DNA of 44,285 nucleotides, taken from positions 1-44,285 of the forward strand of contig CAZVLE010000099.1 of assembly GCA_964627855.1 (NCBI GenBank), read 5' to 3'. The stretch comes from CAZVLE01 sp964627855 (GTDB lineage: Bacteria > Bacillota > Dethiobacteria > DTU022). The notes beneath the pieces are model-generated. The model had not been told where the DNA came from. It saw only the letters and a program-made list of their open reading frames with translations, and did not search any database. Below are positions 41,978 to 44,285 of this stretch, in pieces. The position numbers and the translations under genes were made by a program. The first letter of the stretch is position 1; every line of letters begins with the position of its first letter.

Positions 41978-42562
41978 ATGGCCAAACGGACCGGAGAGAA
42001 ATACCAGGTTATTCTCGATGCTGCTGTAAAGACTTTCGCCCGGACCGGATACCACCGTACCCGCGTAGCCGATATAGCCCGCGAGGCCGGCGTGGCTGAT
42101 GGCACTGTTTACATTTACTTTAAGAATAAAGAAGATGTCCTCATTTCACTGTTCCAGGAATTGATGCATCGCTTTGTTGTGGATTTAAAAAGCGAGCTTG
42201 TTCTTCTGCACAATGCCAACGATAAACTCCTTGCTGTAATTACCTATCATTTAACCACCCTGGCCGGTAAGCCCGATCAGGCCAAGGTTACCCAAATCGA
42301 ATTAAGACAGATAGACCAGGAGATTAACGAAGGCATATCCAAGCCGCTAATGAGTTATTTTCAATTGATCGAGGAGGTGATTGAAGAAGGGAAATTGCAG
42401 GATCTTTACCGCTCTAATCTCAATACGAGAACCGCCCGCAAGGTGATCTTTGGGGCTATAGATGAAGTGGTGACCTGCTGGGTTATGTCCAGCAAGCGAT
42501 ACGAACTGGCCCCCCTGAGCAAACCCGTATATGAGATGCTGGTAATGGGACTGCAGAAGTAA
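41978..42562 (+). CDS. fadR: TetR-family fatty-acid regulator, FadR-like
   Basis: A 194-residue TetR-family repressor. The N-terminal helix-turn-helix (TRVADIAREAGVADGTVYIYFKNKEDVLISLF) and the ligand domain segments VTQIELRQ and IFGAIDEVVTCWVM closely resemble Bacillus subtilis FadR, which releases DNA on binding long-chain acyl-CoA. GGGAGGA precedes the ATG. A matching operator lies over its own promoter, and a beta-oxidation gene follows 64 bases later, so it probably controls fatty-acid degradation. Confidence 0.9.
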   Translation: MAKRTGEKYQVILDAAVKTFARTGYHRTRVADIAREAGVADGTVYIYFKNKEDVLISLFQELMHRFVVDLKSELVLLHNANDKLLAVITYHLTTLAGKPDQAKVTQIELRQIDQEINEGISKPLMSYFQLIEEVIEEGKLQDLYRSNLNTRTARKVIFGAIDEVVTCWVMSSKRYELAPLSKPVYEMLVMGLQK

Positions 42563-42626
42563 CAGTAATTAATTCTTAATAAAAGGTTATATTTTAGTTT
42601 AAATCATGTCACAAGGAGGTATTTAA

Positions 42627-44285
42627 ATGGCCTTAGGAATCCGAAAGGCTGCAGTTCTCGGTGCCGGAGTTATGGGGGCAACCATAGCCGCCCACCTGGC
42701 CAACGTGGGTATTCCCTCTTATCTGCTCGATATTGTCCCCCGCGAGCTTACTCCGGAAGAAGAAAAAAAAGGTTTAACCCTGGAAAGCCCCGCAGTACGC
42801 AACCGTTTCTCAAACACTGGTAAGCAGGAGCTGTTAAAAAATAAACAGAAACCGCTTTACAGTGATTCATTGGTCGATCTGATCACTCCCGGCAACTTCG
42901 AAGATGATATGGAGAAGCTGAAGGAAGTTGATTGGGTTATCGAAGTCATCGTTGAAAATATGGACATTAAGAAGAAAGTCTTCAAGCAGGTAGAAGACAA
43001 CTGGACTCCCGGCACGATAGTTACTTCCAATACCTCGGGACTTTCGATTAACGAGATGGTTTCCGAAAATTCACCGGAATTCCGCAAGCACTTCCTGGGA
43101 ACCCACTTTTTTAACCCACCCCGGTGGATGAAACTTTTAGAAATTATTCCCTGCAATGAAACATCAGATGAAGTCTTGAACTTCATGCACCGCTTCTGCG
43201 AAAAGGTTCTCGGCAAGGGGGTCGTTTTTGCCAAGGATACACCCAATTTTATCGCTAACCGCATCGGAACTTATGCCATGATGTATACGATTAAGCTGAT
43301 GCAGCAGGAAAAGATGACCGTGGAAGAAGTAGACACGATCACCGGTCCGGCGATGGGGCATCCGAAGAGCGCTTCATTCCGCACCCTCGACATGGTCGGC
43401 CTGGACACATTCTGCCACGTTGCCCGCACCGTCTACGACAAGTCTGACGACCCGGCAGAAAAAGAAGTCTTTGACCTTCCCGAACTGCTGCAAAAAATGG
43501 TCGACAACAAAATGCTTGGTGATAAAACCAAGCAGGGATTCTACAAGAAAATCAAGGGCGCGGGCGGCTCGGAAATCCTTACTCTAGACTACGAAAAAAT
43601 GGATTACCGGCCGAAAGAAAAGGCACGCTTTGACATTCTTGGCAAAACCAAGCAAGAAGGCTTGAAAAAAGGTTTTAAAATGCTGGTCGAGTCAGACGAC
43701 AAGGCCGGCCAATTTGCCTGGAACCTGACCAAGCACTTCCTGGCTTACAGTGCCGCGCTTATCCCTGAAATTTCCGATGACATCGTCAATGTCGACAGGG
43801 CCATGCGCTGGGGCTTCAACTGGAAACTCGGACCCTTTGAAAGCTGGGATGTTGTCGGCGTTAAGGAAAGCGTCGAGCGGATGAAAAAAGAAGGGATTAC
43901 AGTTCCGGCTAATGTCGAAGAAATGCTGGCAAAAGGCTTTGAAAGCTTCTACCAGGAAGACGACAAGGGCAACCTCTCCTTCTACGATTTCGCCTCAAAG
44001 AGCTACAAGCCAGTTCCTGTAAGCTCTGAAATATACAGCCTGGCATCCCTGAAAAAACAGAGCAAGCTGATCAAGGGCAACGATGACGCCAGCCTGATCG
44101 ATATGGGTGACGGTGTGTGCTGTCTTGAAATGCACAGCCCGCAGCAGGCGATCAGCCCCATGTTCATCGACTTTGTTTTTGAAGCTGTCGAAGAAGCCGA
44201 AAAGAACTACGTCGGTATGGTTGTCGGCAACCAGGGTAATTTCTTCTGTGTCGGCGCCAACCTGGCTTTGATGTTGATGGCCGCC
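42627..44285 (+). CDS. fadN: 3-hydroxyacyl-CoA dehydrogenase / enoyl-CoA hydratase, FadN-like, 3'-truncated
   Basis: An open frame of 553 codons that runs off the window. AAGGAGG lies about 7 bases before the ATG. The NAD motif GAGVMGATIAAHLANVG is at 12-28 and the dehydrogenase His160 is in GTHFFNPPRWMKLLEIIP, followed by FIANRIGTY. A second dehydrogenase C-domain-like region lies at about 345-420. The last visible part (GNQGNFFCVGANL) begins the enoyl-CoA hydratase-like domain. Order and expected length (about 790-800 residues) fit Bacillus FadN. It follows the fadR-like gene and may share its transcript. Expected partner genes (fadA, fadE) would lie beyond the window. Confidence 0.93.
   Translation, partial: MALGIRKAAVLGAGVMGATIAAHLANVGIPSYLLDIVPRELTPEEEKKGLTLESPAVRNRFSNTGKQELLKNKQKPLYSDSLVDLITPGNFEDDMEKLKEVDWVIEVIVENMDIKKKVFKQVEDNWTPGTIVTSNTSGLSINEMVSENSPEFRKHFLGTHFFNPPRWMKLLEIIPCNETSDEVLNFMHRFCEKVLGKGVVFAKDTPNFIANRIGTYAMMYTIKLMQQEKMTVEEVDTITGPAMGHPKSASFRTLDMVGLDTFCHVARTVYDKSDDPAEKEVFDLPELLQKMVDNKMLGDKTKQGFYKKIKGAGGSEILTLDYEKMDYRPKEKARFDILGKTKQEGLKKGFKMLVESDDKAGQFAWNLTKHFLAYSAALIPEISDDIVNVDRAMRWGFNWKLGPFESWDVVGVKESVERMKKEGITVPANVEEMLAKGFESFYQEDDKGNLSFYDFASKSYKPVPVSSEIYSLASLKKQSKLIKGNDDASLIDMGDGVCCLEMHSPQQAISPMFIDFVFEAVEEAEKNYVGMVVGNQGNFFCVGANLALMLMAA

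Overview
The window looks like the chromosome of an anaerobic, low-to-mid-GC Firmicute of the Clostridia type, probably an amino-acid or fatty-acid oxidiser. The reasons are the order tig-clpP-clpX-lon-engB, a Bacillus FadR-like TetR gene next to a FadN-like 3-hydroxyacyl-CoA dehydrogenase, an Rnf complex, ferredoxin-dependent 2-oxoacid and aldehyde oxidoreductases, and a 2-hydroxyacyl-CoA dehydratase-type activase. I see no tRNA, rRNA, CRISPR array, insertion sequence or phage gene.

Layout. 1-2.5 kb (+): two tandem, unusual class III aminotransferases; the first is cut by the window edge. 2.5-32.5 kb: an almost unbroken minus-strand block. In the direction of transcription it holds a sigma-54 activator, then an aminotransferase-AOR-glutamate dehydrogenase operon with a clear -24/-12 promoter, then a 2-oxoacid:ferredoxin oxidoreductase (D-A-B-C), valS, folC, rnfCDGEAB, a ten-gene Mrp-type antiporter cluster, apbE, a Gx-family membrane protein, maf and radC. 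32.5-32.8 kb: a divergent control region with a strong birA promoter, three tandem 11-bp repeats and an orphan terminator that may end a small RNA. 32.8-34.2 kb (+): birA and bioY. 34.2-41.7 kb (-): activase, engB, lon, clpX, clpP, tig. 41.9-44.3 kb (+): fadR-like repressor with its operator, then a fadN-like gene that runs off the window.

How the genes may work together (inference). The aminotransferase would move an amino group to 2-oxoglutarate and leave an aldehyde or oxoacid. AOR and the 2-oxoacid oxidoreductase would oxidise these carbonyl products and reduce ferredoxin, and glutamate dehydrogenase would recycle 2-oxoglutarate. Reduced ferredoxin would feed Rnf, which passes electrons to NAD and pumps ions. 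The Mrp-like antiporter directly downstream could exchange the Na+ and H+ gradients. ApbE in the same block would attach FMN to RnfD and RnfG.

Most notable observations: the sigma-54 promoter in front of the aminotransferase-AOR-GDH operon beside its likely activator; the direct rnf-mrp-apbE linkage; a 784-residue antiporter subunit with six 25-residue repeats and an extra C-terminal membrane helix; an RnfG with a second FMN-binding domain; and a FadR-type operator over the start of the tetR-family transcript.
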